Part shown: one piece after another, positions 1 to 10,569 of the stretch
How positions within the stretch are numbered: the stretch's first letter is position 1
Layout of the letters: every line of letters starts with the position of its first letter
Source: an uncultured Chlorobiaceae bacterium
GTDB lineage: Bacteria; Bacteroidota; Chlorobiia; Chlorobiales; Chlorobiaceae
Assembly: GCA_903865705.1 (NCBI GenBank)
Contig: CAIPKT010000042.1
Coordinates: forward strand, 1-43,162
Direction: 5' to 3'
DNA length: 43,162 bases
Translations under genes and position numbers: made by a program
The notes under the pieces: generated by a model
Databases searched by the model: none
Seen by the model: the letters and a program-made list of their open reading frames with translations, nothing else
Told to the model about the DNA's origin: nothing

Positions 1-191
1 CAATCATGGTTGAACCGACAGAGACAGAGTCAAAAGAGACGCTTGAAGCGTTTGCCAAGGCACTGCTCAGCATTGCCAATGAAGCCGCAAACAACCCGGA
101 TCTGGTACGCTCAGCCCCGGTAACAACCCCGGTTAAACGACTTGATGACGCTATGGCCTCGAGGCAGTTGAACATCTGCTGCTCATTGTAA
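1..191 (+). CDS. gcvPB: Glycine dehydrogenase (decarboxylating) subunit 2, C-terminal fragment (5' truncated by window)
   Basis: Frame reads [27 protein letters not shown]...[22 protein letters not shown], matching the remembered GcvP C-terminal pattern (EPTESES..ELDRF; PVRRLDE..AARQ). Confidence 0.75.
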   Translation, partial: IMVEPTETESKETLEAFAKALLSIANEAANNPDLVRSAPVTTPVKRLDDAMASRQLNICCSL

Positions 192-283
192 GCGGCGCGA
201 CTAAAAAAAATTATCGGAAAGTTTACCTGACAAATTTTGAAGTAATAATCCATGCCGTTATACTGTAAAGAAACTCTATTGGG

Positions 284-796
284 ATGCTCTTACATCACAC
301 AAAAGTTCTTGTACTTAACAGCAGCTATGAACCTTTAAGTATTTGTGACGCTCAGAAGGCTGTTCTTTTACTCTTTGGAGGTAAAGCCGTGCAGGTGGCC
401 CACCATCCTGAGCGGGTCATCAGCACAGTGTCACGCAGCTTTCCTCTTCCGAGTATCGTACGGTTGACCTGTTTTGTGAGGGTACCCTACAAGAGCATCA
501 TACTGAACCGGAAAAACATCCTCCTTAGAGACGGTTTCCGGTGCCAGTACTGCGGCAAAACCGATCCGCCCTTAACCATTGATCACATCGTGCCGCGCTC
601 CAGAGGCGGTGAGGATTCATGGGAGAACCTCATTACGGCTTGCCCGCGCTGCAACTCGAAAAAAGGAAGCAAAACCCCCCGCGAAGCCGGGATGCACCCT
701 TTAAAACAGGCGATCAGGCCCAATAACCTGATGTTCATGCAGCTCCTGACAACAACGGTTTCCGATGATTGGAAACCTTATCTTTATATGAGCTGA
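284..796 (+). CDS. HNH endonuclease family protein
   Basis: 170 aa; [47 protein letters not shown] is a typical zinc-ribbon HNH motif. Confidence 0.9.
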   Translation: MLLHHTKVLVLNSSYEPLSICDAQKAVLLLFGGKAVQVAHHPERVISTVSRSFPLPSIVRLTCFVRVPYKSIILNRKNILLRDGFRCQYCGKTDPPLTIDHIVPRSRGGEDSWENLITACPRCNSKKGSKTPREAGMHPLKQAIRPNNLMFMQLLTTTVSDDWKPYLYMS

Positions 797-840
797 GTGA
801 CGGCGGCTCAAACAATCCAATTTTTGCTGAAGAGTATTTT

Positions 841-1422
841 ATGCCTGACTGTAATTTTGAAGCCATTTTGCCTCCATGGCTTAAAAAGTTTTTCGCCGAA
901 CACCGCGAAGCACTTTTGTCGGACGATGAGCGCATGAAGTTTGCCATCGAACTTGCCCGTCTGAACGTCATTAACGGAACCGGCGGCCCATTCGGTGCGG
1001 CTGTTTTTGAGCGTTCTTCAGGCAATCTGGTTGCTGTCGGGGTCAATCTGGTTGTCCAAAGCAACTGCTCTCATGCCCACGCCGAGATGCTGGCTCTCGC
1101 AATTGCCCAGCATAACCTCTCATCATACTCGCTCAACCAGCCCGGCTTTCCGGGGTATGAGCTGGTCACATCAACAGAACCATGTGCCATGTGTTTCGGT
1201 GCAATCATCTGGTCTGGAGTCAGCCGTCTGGTCTGCGGAGCCTGCACCGCTGATGCGGAACATGCGGGGTTTGATGAAGGAGCAAAACCAGGGAATTGGA
1301 TTGCTGAGCTTGAAAAACGCGGAATTGAAGTGGTTACAGGCACCTGCCGCAGCGAAGCCGGCGCGGTTCTGCAGCTCTACATTGATCGCGGTGGTATGGT
1401 CTACAATGGAAGGGCAAGGTAA
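841..1422 (+). CDS. Nucleoside/cytidine deaminase family protein (guanine deaminase/TadA-like fold)
   Basis: HAEMLAL and TEPCAMCFGAIIWSGV zinc-binding motifs. ORF opens at 769, but ATG 841 (MPDCNF) avoids overlap with the HNH gene. Confidence 0.85.
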   Translation: MPDCNFEAILPPWLKKFFAEHREALLSDDERMKFAIELARLNVINGTGGPFGAAVFERSSGNLVAVGVNLVVQSNCSHAHAEMLALAIAQHNLSSYSLNQPGFPGYELVTSTEPCAMCFGAIIWSGVSRLVCGACTADAEHAGFDEGAKPGNWIAELEKRGIEVVTGTCRSEAGAVLQLYIDRGGMVYNGRAR

Positions 1423-1537
1423 CAGAATTGTGGTATTTCCTTAAAACAATGTAGCATTCTGATTCCTGCAGTAATGGATTGTCGGGATTTTTTTTACTTT
1501 TCAGCAGATAACCCGACGCACGCTACCAATAAACCGT

Positions 1538-3316
1538 GTGCCCGGAAAGAATAAAATACCTATGAAAATAAGTTCGCGTCGTTTGCTTTTTTGCATTTTT
1601 ATCTTTCTGCTCATCACAGCAGCAACATCGAGCCTGTCGGCCAGCTCAAAGCCGGGCCGCGAAAAGTGGTGCGCCCAGCAGATTTTCAGCCATACCGATT
1701 CGCGCATAGAGGAGAGTCTGAAAAGTATGACCCTGTCGGAAAAAGTTGGTGAAATGCTTATTGCACAAATTGAAGGCCATTACAACAGCAGTGATGACAA
1801 AGAGTACCAACTTCTGAGTCGCCTTGTACAGGAAGGGAAAGTCGGAGGCATCATGTTTCTCAAAGGAGATGCTTTCAGCGCCGCCATGCTCGCGAACCAT
1901 TTTCAGTCGATTGCACCACGCCCTTTGTTGATAAGCGCCGATATGGAACGGGGTGTAGCCATGCGCCTCGACGGAGCTACCGAATTTTCGCCAAACATGG
2001 CCGTTGCCGCTACCGGGGACCCTAAGCTCGCCGCGGACATGGCAAAAGCCATCGCTGAAGAGGCTAAATTGATCGGACTCAATCAGAACTATGCTCCTAC
2101 GGTTGACCTGAATATCAACCCGTTAAACCCCATCATCAATACCCGTTCGTTCGGCGACAGTGTTCCGCTGGCCATTACCATGTCGAACGCCATCATCAAA
2201 GGATTCCAGTCGCACGGGATCATTGCAACAGCGAAACATTTTCCGGGACATGGCGATGTTACCATCGACAGCCATCTTTCGCTCCCTGTTCTACTGGCTG
2301 ATCGCCAGCAACTGGATGCGTACGAACTGAAACCTTTCAAGGCTGCCATAGAGCAAGGCGTCATCAGTATCATGACCGGACATCTGGCGGTACCAAAACT
2401 GACCGGCACCATGGAGCCTGCTTCCATTTCAAAAGCAATTGTCACCGATCTGCTCCGCCGGGAGCTCGGCTTCACCGGGCTGATCATTACCGATGCCCTG
2501 AACATGAAAGCGCTCTATAACGGCCAGAACGTACCGGAAATTTCAGTCAAAGCCGTTCAGGCCGGCAACGACCTCTTGCTCTTTTCACCTGATCCTGAAC
2601 TTGCCCACCGCTCAATTGTCAATGCGGTCGAAGAGGGAGTTATTCCGATAGAACAGATCAATGCCTCGGTACGCAGAATTCTTCAGGTCAAAAAGTGGCT
2701 TGACCTCGATAACCGGAAACTTGTCGATCTTAGCCGGATCAAGGATGAGATAAATCCGGAACCACACCGCATTCTTGCCAGAAATATTGCCTCACGCGCC
2801 GTCACGCTGGTAAGCGACGTCAACCACTACTTCCCGCTAAAAAAAGATCCCTCTTCAAAAAGCATTCTCAATATTATGCTGCAGGATAAAACCAACAGCG
2901 AAACAGGAAAAGAATATATAAAGGACCTCGACCAGTATTACAGCGTAAACCATATCAGAATTGACCCCGATACCGACTCTACGGGATATTTGAACGCTAG
3001 TGATCTGGCAATGAAAGCGCCTGCCGTTATGGTCACCGCATATGTCAAAGCGCTCTCCGGCTCAGGCACCCTGAAACTAACCGAAAAACAGCAGCAATTC
3101 ATCCACTCACTGGCAGGAATGGTGCCGAAGGAGAGGCCACTGATCTTTGTATCGCTCGGCACCCCTTACATCATCAACTACTTTCCGGAAATAACCACTT
3201 ACCTCTGCACCTACTCATCAAACGAGGCAAGTGAAAAATCGGCGATAGATGCTCTGAGAGGAGAACTTAAACCCGAGGGAGTGCTTCCTGTTTCATTGCA
3301 GGGGCAATCACGCTAA
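1538..3316 (+). CDS. Glycoside hydrolase family 3 (beta-N-acetylhexosaminidase-like), exported
   Basis: N-terminal hydrophobic segment; KHFPGHGDVTIDSHLSLP motif of NagZ-type GH3. Start may be ATG 1562. Confidence 0.85.
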   Translation: MPGKNKIPMKISSRRLLFCIFIFLLITAATSSLSASSKPGREKWCAQQIFSHTDSRIEESLKSMTLSEKVGEMLIAQIEGHYNSSDDKEYQLLSRLVQEGKVGGIMFLKGDAFSAAMLANHFQSIAPRPLLISADMERGVAMRLDGATEFSPNMAVAATGDPKLAADMAKAIAEEAKLIGLNQNYAPTVDLNINPLNPIINTRSFGDSVPLAITMSNAIIKGFQSHGIIATAKHFPGHGDVTIDSHLSLPVLLADRQQLDAYELKPFKAAIEQGVISIMTGHLAVPKLTGTMEPASISKAIVTDLLRRELGFTGLIITDALNMKALYNGQNVPEISVKAVQAGNDLLLFSPDPELAHRSIVNAVEEGVIPIEQINASVRRILQVKKWLDLDNRKLVDLSRIKDEINPEPHRILARNIASRAVTLVSDVNHYFPLKKDPSSKSILNIMLQDKTNSETGKEYIKDLDQYYSVNHIRIDPDTDSTGYLNASDLAMKAPAVMVTAYVKALSGSGTLKLTEKQQQFIHSLAGMVPKERPLIFVSLGTPYIINYFPEITTYLCTYSSNEASEKSAIDALRGELKPEGVLPVSLQGQSR

Positions 3317-3357
3317 AGAAATCAGCATCATAAAAAACGATTACCAGATTTCGACTT

Positions 3358-4767
3358 ATGGGAAAAACCGTTCGGGACGAATCGACCGCAAGCGCTTACT
3401 GGGGAGCAGTCAACACCTTTTGCGCACTCCAGGATGTCCACGTCATTGCCGATGCTCCGGTTGGCTGCTACAACCTGGTGGGTGTGGCCGTCATCGACTA
3501 TACCGATGCCGTGCCTTACCTTGAAAACTTTACCCCCACCAGCCTGACCGAGAAGGAGATCGCCTCTTCAGGCAGCTCGGAGATTGTGAGGGAAACCATC
3601 GAAAAACTCCAGGCACCGGGGCTGCAACTGATTCTGGTATCAAGCGCCGAGAGTGAGATGATTGGCAGCGACCACGAACGGATGCTCACCATGAAATACC
3701 CCGACGTCCGCTTTTTCCCCTCAAATTCCCTTGGTGAAAATGAGTGGCAGGGACGAGACCGCGCCCTCCTCTGGCTTCATAAAACGTTCGGCGACAACCA
3801 ACCGGCTACCGTCAAACCCGCCACGGTTTCCATTATCGGCCCAACTTACGGCTGCTTCAACAGCCCCTCAGATCTGGCTGAACTCAAACGCCTTATTGCA
3901 GGAGTCGGTGGAGAGTTGCTCCATGTCTACCCGTTTGAAAGCTCGCTGCACGATATTGCCGATCTTAAAAACTCTGACGTCGTGGTGCAGATGTACCACG
4001 AATTTGGTCATGCCCTGGCCGAAATACTCGAGCGTCCAGTGCTTCAGGCACCCTTCGGCATTGGCGAAACCGAAAAGTTTATTCGTGACCTTGGCTGCCT
4101 CCTGAAGAGAGAAAAAGAGGCGGAAGTGTTCATGCAGAAAGAGAAACGCACCATACTGAAGCCCATCTGGGATCTCTGGCGCGGGCCACAGGCAGAGTGG
4201 TTCCCTACCATACGGTTCGCCGTCACCGCTTCAAAAACCTACGCGCTCGGGCTTGAAACCTTTCTTGCAGGAGAGATGGGCATGCAGTGCCTCTTCAGCC
4301 ACGATACCGCCGAAGCGGACAACACCCTTATCCGGGAGGAGATTCAGCAAAAACAGCCGCAGTTCCTCTTCGGCAGGATTGTTGATAAAATCTATCTGGC
4401 CGAACTCGACGCAAAAACACGATTTATTCCGGCAGGCTTCCCTGGCCCGATTGTGCGCAGAGCACTTGGAACCCCCTTCATGGGCCACAGCGGAGCGGTC
4501 TATCTATTGCAGGAGATTGTTAACGCTCTCTACGACATGCTCTTCAACTTCCTGCCGCTTAACCGGCGCACAACGGCAATGGAGGAACCATCACAGAAAG
4601 TTGCCTGGAGCAGCGAAGCCAATGCACTCCTGAACGAAATGGTTAAAAAAGCCCCTTTCATCAGCCAGATTTCATACGGGCGAGAGCTTAAACGAAAAGC
4701 GGAGTTGCTCGCACTGAAGCAGGGCAAGGAAAGCGTCACACCTGAACTGCTCGGAATGATCAACTGA
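3358..4767 (+). CDS. bchZ: Chlorophyllide reductase subunit Z
   Basis: Nitrogenase-like BchZ features (SAYWGAVNTFCALQDVHVIADAPVGCYNLVGVAVIDYTDAVPYLENF); 469 aa. Confidence 0.85.
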   Translation: MGKTVRDESTASAYWGAVNTFCALQDVHVIADAPVGCYNLVGVAVIDYTDAVPYLENFTPTSLTEKEIASSGSSEIVRETIEKLQAPGLQLILVSSAESEMIGSDHERMLTMKYPDVRFFPSNSLGENEWQGRDRALLWLHKTFGDNQPATVKPATVSIIGPTYGCFNSPSDLAELKRLIAGVGGELLHVYPFESSLHDIADLKNSDVVVQMYHEFGHALAEILERPVLQAPFGIGETEKFIRDLGCLLKREKEAEVFMQKEKRTILKPIWDLWRGPQAEWFPTIRFAVTASKTYALGLETFLAGEMGMQCLFSHDTAEADNTLIREEIQQKQPQFLFGRIVDKIYLAELDAKTRFIPAGFPGPIVRRALGTPFMGHSGAVYLLQEIVNALYDMLFNFLPLNRRTTAMEEPSQKVAWSSEANALLNEMVKKAPFISQISYGRELKRKAELLALKQGKESVTPELLGMIN

Positions 4768-4947
4768 TTTGGAATATTTTAATATTATATGTATAGTCTA
4801 AGTCCACATTACGGAACCGGGGAAAACAGTTTTAAACTGAGTAGCCCCCCCGGCCCGACAGTACTAACATAAAGCGGCTGCATTGATATTTTCCAGCAAA
4901 GGAGCAATGGCGCACCTTTCGCATGGATTGAAACGACAGAAAAAAGA

Positions 4948-6921
4948 ATGTCTGACAATCAGGAACTACTGGCTTTGATAGCCCTTACCCTTCCCGATGG
5001 GAGTGTTAAAACATTTCCTTCTGGCTCGACCGGCAACGACGTTGCGCTTTCCATCGGACGCAAACTTGCACAGGATGCCCTGGCGATCAAGGTAAACGGC
5101 ATTACGATTGACCTTAACACACCCCTTACCGCTGATGCGGCAATAGAGATTGTTACTTTCAACGCCCCTGCTGGCCCGGATATTTTCTGGCACAGCTCAA
5201 GCCACCTTATGGCCCAGGCAATTGAGGAGCTTTATCCAGGCAGCAAATTCGGCGCTGGCCCTTCTATCGAACAGGGGTTCTACTACGATGTCGCTTCCTC
5301 GCACCGCTTCCGCGAAGAGGATCTCCGAAAGATCGAAGTGAGGATGCTGGAAATCAGCAAACGCGATATCCAGATCCGGCGCGAAGAGATGAGCCGCACA
5401 GCCGCTATAGATTTTTTCAAAACCGTTCGGAACGACCCCTACAAGGTTGAGATTCTTGAAGATACCCTGAAGGATGTCGAGAGCGTGTCGCTTTATCATC
5501 AGGATGGATTTACCGACCTTTGCATCGGGCCGCATATTCCTTCAACCAGCAAAGTGAAGGCTGTTCTTCTGACCAATATCTCTTCCTCTTACTGGCGTGG
5601 AGATTCGGCACGAGAGAATATGCAGCGCATCTACGGCATCACCTTCCCGACCGAAAAGCTACTGAAAGAGTATGTCACCCGACAGGAAGAGGCCAAACGA
5701 CGCGATCACCGCAAACTCGGCACCGAGCTTGAGCTCTTCATGCTCTCGCCCGAAGTTGGAAGCGGTCTGCCGATCTGGCTCCCCAAAGGGGCCATCATCC
5801 GCAACGAACTTGAAGCTTTCCTCAAAGAGGAGCAGCGCAAGCGTGGCTACCTGCCCGTCTATACGCCGCATATTGGCAATATTGAACTTTACAAGCGTTC
5901 AGGCCACTATCCCTATTACAGCGACTCGCAGTTTCCGCCGCTGACCTATCACGATGAAGAGGGCAAACAGGAGCAGTATCTTCTCAAACCGATGAACTGC
6001 CCGCACCACCACCTCATCTACAGCTCAAAGATGCGGAGCTACCGCGATTTGCCTATTCGTCTGACGGAGTTTGGAACAGTCTATCGCCACGAGCAGTCAG
6101 GCGAACTGAACGGCCTTGTGCGAGCGAGAGGCTTCACGCAGGACGATTCGCACATCTACTGCCGCCCCGACCAGCTTGTTGACGAGATCTGCAGTGCCAT
6201 TGAACTGACACAGTTTGTTTTTGGAACGCTGGGCTTTTCAGAGGTACAAACCCGCCTTTCCATGCACGATCCCGAAAACCGCGCAAAGTATGGCGGTACC
6301 GCCGAAGTGTGGGAACAGGCAGAGAAGGATGTCAAAGAAGCGGCCGACCGTATGGGCATCGACTACTTTATCGGAATTGGCGAAGCGAGCTTCTACGGCC
6401 CTAAAATCGACTTTATTGTGCGTGACGCCCTTGGCAGAAAATGGCAGCTCGGCACCGTCCAGGTTGACTATGTGATGCCTGAACGGTTCGACCTCACCTA
6501 TACCGGCAGCGACGGACAGAAGCATCGACCCGTTGTGATTCACCGGGCCCCGTTTGGCTCCATGGAACGCTTTATCGGCGTCCTCATTGAGCACACCGCC
6601 GGGAACTTCCCTCTCTGGCTTGCTCCCGTTCAGGCTGTTGTGCTCCCGATTGCCGAAGATGTTCTCGACTATGCAAAAAGCGTATACCAGGCGCTCCTCG
6701 CAGCAGGAATCCGCGCCGAACTTGACACCAGAAGTGAAAAAATAGGCAAAAAAATCCGCGACGCTGAAGTCAGCAAAATCCCCTGCATGATTGTCATCGG
6801 ACAAAAAGAGCAGGAGAGCGGTGAAGTTTCGCTCCGCCGTCATCGCATCGGTGATGAAGGGCGGTTCAGCGTAAGCGGACTGATCGAAAAACTCAAGACA
6901 GAGATCACCGGAAAATCCTGA
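4948..6921 (+). CDS. thrS: Threonyl-tRNA synthetase
   Basis: TGS domain start, HSSSHLMAQAIEELYPG, class II motifs MNCPHHHLIY, RLTEFGTVYRHEQSGEL; 657 aa. Confidence 0.97.
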   Translation: MSDNQELLALIALTLPDGSVKTFPSGSTGNDVALSIGRKLAQDALAIKVNGITIDLNTPLTADAAIEIVTFNAPAGPDIFWHSSSHLMAQAIEELYPGSKFGAGPSIEQGFYYDVASSHRFREEDLRKIEVRMLEISKRDIQIRREEMSRTAAIDFFKTVRNDPYKVEILEDTLKDVESVSLYHQDGFTDLCIGPHIPSTSKVKAVLLTNISSSYWRGDSARENMQRIYGITFPTEKLLKEYVTRQEEAKRRDHRKLGTELELFMLSPEVGSGLPIWLPKGAIIRNELEAFLKEEQRKRGYLPVYTPHIGNIELYKRSGHYPYYSDSQFPPLTYHDEEGKQEQYLLKPMNCPHHHLIYSSKMRSYRDLPIRLTEFGTVYRHEQSGELNGLVRARGFTQDDSHIYCRPDQLVDEICSAIELTQFVFGTLGFSEVQTRLSMHDPENRAKYGGTAEVWEQAEKDVKEAADRMGIDYFIGIGEASFYGPKIDFIVRDALGRKWQLGTVQVDYVMPERFDLTYTGSDGQKHRPVVIHRAPFGSMERFIGVLIEHTAGNFPLWLAPVQAVVLPIAEDVLDYAKSVYQALLAAGIRAELDTRSEKIGKKIRDAEVSKIPCMIVIGQKEQESGEVSLRRHRIGDEGRFSVSGLIEKLKTEITGKS

Positions 6922-6944
6922 CTATCTAAACAAAACCTGAACGC

Positions 6945-7577
6945 ATGAAGAAACAAAAGGTTACGACTCAAAAGCCGAAACTCACCTATCGGGTCAATGA
7001 CCAGATCCGTGTTCCGGAAGTTCGCATAATTTTTCCGGACGGAACACAGGAGGTGATGAAGACCATTGACGCAAAGCGGGTAGCCGAAGAGCGGAATCAA
7101 GATTTGATTGAAGTACAGCCGAACGCCGAACCACCGGTATGCAAGTTCGACAACCTCGGCAGGTTACTCTATAAAATGGACAAGAGGGACAAGGATCTCA
7201 AGAAAAAGCAGAAAACGACAACCCTCAAAGAGTTGCGCTTTCATCCGAATACCGACAAGCACGACTTCGACTTCAAGAGCGCTCATCTTGAAGAGTTTCT
7301 GCGCAAAGGCAACCGGGTCAGGGCCACCATTGTTTTTCTTGGTCGATCGATCATCTATAAAGAAAAAGGACTGGAACTTGCAGAACGCTTGACCGAGAGG
7401 CTCAGCGTTGTCAGTACCCGTGACGGCGATCCGAAATTCGAAGGCAAAAAACTTTTCGTTTATTTCGAGCCTGACAAAAAGAAGATTGATGCCTATGACC
7501 GGATTAGAGCAAAAACAAATCAGCCTCTGGCAGCACCACTTGCGCCACTGGCACCTGAGGATCTGATAGAAGAGTAA
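6945..7577 (+). CDS. infC: Translation initiation factor IF-3
   Basis: [15 protein letters not shown] and [16 protein letters not shown]; conserved thrS-infC-rpmI-rplT order. Confidence 0.96.
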   Translation: MKKQKVTTQKPKLTYRVNDQIRVPEVRIIFPDGTQEVMKTIDAKRVAEERNQDLIEVQPNAEPPVCKFDNLGRLLYKMDKRDKDLKKKQKTTTLKELRFHPNTDKHDFDFKSAHLEEFLRKGNRVRATIVFLGRSIIYKEKGLELAERLTERLSVVSTRDGDPKFEGKKLFVYFEPDKKKIDAYDRIRAKTNQPLAAPLAPLAPEDLIEE

Positions 7578-7625
7578 TCACAAAAAAATTCGAACATTTT
7601 ATCTACCAATAAATAAACGACGATC

Positions 7626-7820
7626 ATGCCTAAAATGAAATCCCACCGTGGAGCATGCAAACGGTTTAAGACTACATCATCCGGAAAAATCAAGCGTGAA
7701 CGCATGAATGGCTCGCACAACCTTGAGAAAAAGAACAGTAAACGCTGCCGCCGTCTCCACCAGACAGCACTGCTTTTGGGATTGAAGGCAAAGCAGATCA
7801 AACGGATGATTCAGGCGTAA
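7626..7820 (+). CDS. rpmI: Ribosomal protein L35
   Basis: MPKMKSHRGACKRFKTTSSGKIKRERMNGSH; 64 aa. Confidence 0.97.
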   Translation: MPKMKSHRGACKRFKTTSSGKIKRERMNGSHNLEKKNSKRCRRLHQTALLLGLKAKQIKRMIQA

Positions 7821-7846
7821 ATTTTTAACATTAACTCGACACAACG

Positions 7847-8194
7847 ATGCCTAAAGCAAATAACGCCGTTGCCTCAAAAGCACGGAGAAAAAGAGTAATA
7901 AAAAAAGCCAAAGGGTTCTGGGGATCGCGCGGCAATATTCTGACCGTTGTCAAACATGCGGTCGATAAAGCAGAACAGTACGCCTACCGTGACCGTCGCG
8001 TCAAAAAACGCACCTTCCGTTCGCTCTGGATCATGCGTATCAACGCTGCTGCACGCCTGAACGGCACCACCTACTCCCGCCTGGTTAACGCCATGCTGAA
8101 GAAGAGCGTCGAAATCGACCGCAAGGCACTTGCCGAGATTGCCGTCAAGGATCCGGCTGCATTTACCGTGATTGTCAAAAGCGTTTTAGAATAA
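7847..8194 (+). CDS. rplT: Ribosomal protein L20
   Basis: [30 protein letters not shown]; 115 aa. Confidence 0.97.
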   Translation: MPKANNAVASKARRKRVIKKAKGFWGSRGNILTVVKHAVDKAEQYAYRDRRVKKRTFRSLWIMRINAAARLNGTTYSRLVNAMLKKSVEIDRKALAEIAVKDPAAFTVIVKSVLE

Positions 8195-8214
8195 GTTCTT
8201 ACACCCGGTTACAA

Positions 8215-9243
8215 ATGGAAAACACCATTCGCAGTTTACAGCAGGAGATTCTGGAGTTTGAGATTGCCTCAACCGGAGATATCGAAGCCTTCCGTCTCAA
8301 GTACACGGTTCGAAAAGGGCTCATCGCAGCTCTTTTCGGCCAACTCAAGTCGGTTGACCCTGCTGACAAGCCGCGAATGGGCCAGTTGCTCAACCAGCTC
8401 AAGCAGACGGCTGATGCAAAGCTCACCGAAGCGGAGGAGCGGCTTGCATCAACCGAAAGCAGCGACGGCAAAAGAGGTATCGACCTAACCCTCCCCGGAC
8501 GACGCTCCTTTACGGGCAGCGAACATCCGGTGCAGAAGGTGCTCGGCGAGATGAAGCAGATTTTTTCAGCCATGGGATTCGGCATCGCAACCGGCCCCGA
8601 ACTGGAGCTCGACCGGTACAACTTCGACATGCTCAACTTTCCGCCCGACCACCCCGCTCGCGACATGCAAGACACCTTTTTTGTCACCAGCGGCAACCCC
8701 GGCTCCGACGTGCTCCTCAGAACCCACACCTCACCGGTGCAGGTCAGGGTCATGCTCGACCAGAAACCGCCCATACGGGTAATCTGCCCGGGAAAAGTGT
8801 ACCGAAACGAAGCCATCAGCTCACGAAGCTACTGCGTCTTCCACCAGCTCGAAGGGCTCTACATCGACAAGGGTGTCTCCTTCGCCGATCTCAAAGCTAC
8901 CATCTACTCCTTCGCCAAGCAAATGTTCGGCACCGACGTCAAACTCAGGTTCCGCCCAAGCTTTTTCCCCTTCACCGAACCATCAGCCGAAGTGGACGTC
9001 ACCTGCTACCTCTGCGGCGGCAAGGGATGTAAAGTCTGCAAAAAGTCAGGCTGGCTCGAAATCATGGGCTGTGGCATGGTTCACCCCAACGTCATGCGCA
9101 ACTGCGGCATAGACCCCGAAGAATGGTCAGGCTACGCCTTTGGTATGGGCGTTGACCGCACAGTGCTGCTGAGGTACAAGATTGACGATATTCGGTTGTT
9201 GTTTGAGAATGATTTGAGGATGTTGAGGCAGTTTGGGGCGTAG
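8215..9243 (+). CDS. pheS: Phenylalanyl-tRNA synthetase alpha subunit
   Basis: Motif [54 protein letters not shown] near the C-terminus. Confidence 0.97.
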   Translation: MENTIRSLQQEILEFEIASTGDIEAFRLKYTVRKGLIAALFGQLKSVDPADKPRMGQLLNQLKQTADAKLTEAEERLASTESSDGKRGIDLTLPGRRSFTGSEHPVQKVLGEMKQIFSAMGFGIATGPELELDRYNFDMLNFPPDHPARDMQDTFFVTSGNPGSDVLLRTHTSPVQVRVMLDQKPPIRVICPGKVYRNEAISSRSYCVFHQLEGLYIDKGVSFADLKATIYSFAKQMFGTDVKLRFRPSFFPFTEPSAEVDVTCYLCGGKGCKVCKKSGWLEIMGCGMVHPNVMRNCGIDPEEWSGYAFGMGVDRTVLLRYKIDDIRLLFENDLRMLRQFGA

Positions 9244-9248
9244 TGGAA

Positions 9249-9623
9249 TTACGGCGTAAGAGATGCTATCATTTGCTTAACGGCATCATGCAGACTGCCA
9301 AGATGCTCTTCGCAGATTCCAAAAATTTCCTCAGCATCAATGTTAAAATATTGATGTGAAAGAATATCCCGTAACCCTTTTACTCCTGACCAGTTGATAT
9401 GAGGATATGAAGCGAAAAGTGTACCCTTCGTTTCCTTGTCAATTGTTTTGAAGTTCTCCCCAATAGCGATGAGCATCATGGCTATCGCATCAAGCATATC
9501 CATTCCCTGATCACTGTCCAAAAAATCATCAGCCGTTTTGATTAGGGCAAACCGGCGGTTAATTTTCTCTATGGAAGTATTAATTTGCACAAGTTTTTCC
9601 AGCAGTAAGGCTTTATCATACAT
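9249..9623 (-). CDS. hepT: HepT-like HEPN toxin (DUF86 family)
   Basis: RDILSHQY fits the HEPN RX4HXY motif; adjacent to a MntA-like nucleotidyltransferase. ORF open to 9641; ATG at 9623 (MYDKALLLEKL) preferred. Confidence 0.85.
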   Translation of the reverse strand: MYDKALLLEKLVQINTSIEKINRRFALIKTADDFLDSDQGMDMLDAIAMMLIAIGENFKTIDKETKGTLFASYPHINWSGVKGLRDILSHQYFNIDAEEIFGICEEHLGSLHDAVKQMIASLTP

Positions 9624-9909
9624 AGCGTGCCTCCCTGTCAATGCGAGCCTTGAGGTAAGGGTTCATTCTTTCCCAATACCTGATCAAGTCAACTTTGCTG
9701 CCCAGCAATTGTTCCAGCTCTTCTTTAAGCTGTACCTTGAGCAGGATATTCGGTTCCATCTCAACAACAATATCAATATCGCTGTCATCCTTGGCAGAAT
9801 TTCTGGCAACAGAGCCGAAAATACCGACTTTTTTCAGGTGATAACGCTGCTCCAGATCTATTTTATGACTGCCCAAGACAGTAAGGACGTGATCTCGCTG
9901 AATGATCAT
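9616..9909 (-). CDS. mntA: MntA-like minimal nucleotidyltransferase antitoxin
   Basis: GSVARNSAKDDSDIDI fits the GSX10DXD nucleotidyltransferase motif; overlaps the hepT start. Confidence 0.85.
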   Translation of the reverse strand: MIIQRDHVLTVLGSHKIDLEQRYHLKKVGIFGSVARNSAKDDSDIDIVVEMEPNILLKVQLKEELEQLLGSKVDLIRYWERMNPYLKARIDREARYV

Positions 9910-10045
9910 GACTATAACTTGTTAAAAAACAAATCGATAAAATTACTTTTTTCTGTACCGCAACAAAGCCGTGTATCCTCTTCATCATGGTGCTGCCAGT
10001 CGTACTTCAGAAATATACTCGTTCCCCTGGTTTTTCATATCAGAA

Positions 10046-10451
<406 letters not shown>

Positions 10452-10511
10452 GATTTCACGATGTGGTTTAAAAATGTTTCAGAGATCAGTCTTTAATGCT
10501 CCGAAAAAAAA

Positions 10512-10540
10512 CTCCGCCTCATGCAGAACATCAGGCGGAG
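10512..10540 (-). terminator. Rho-independent terminator downstream of hemE
   Basis: Stem ctccgcct/aggcggag; A-run upstream on + gives a U-tract on -. Confidence 0.75.
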
Positions 10541-10569
10541 TCGGAAAGCAGTAAATAAAAAGAGGTCGC

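Noticed and set aside
735-1343. Antisense ORFs of 109 and 90 aa within the deaminase region
   Set aside because: Opposite a well-supported deaminase CDS; composition looks like shadow translation.
6238-6843. 201-aa reverse-strand ORF inside thrS
   Set aside because: Fully antisense to thrS with no recognisable motif.
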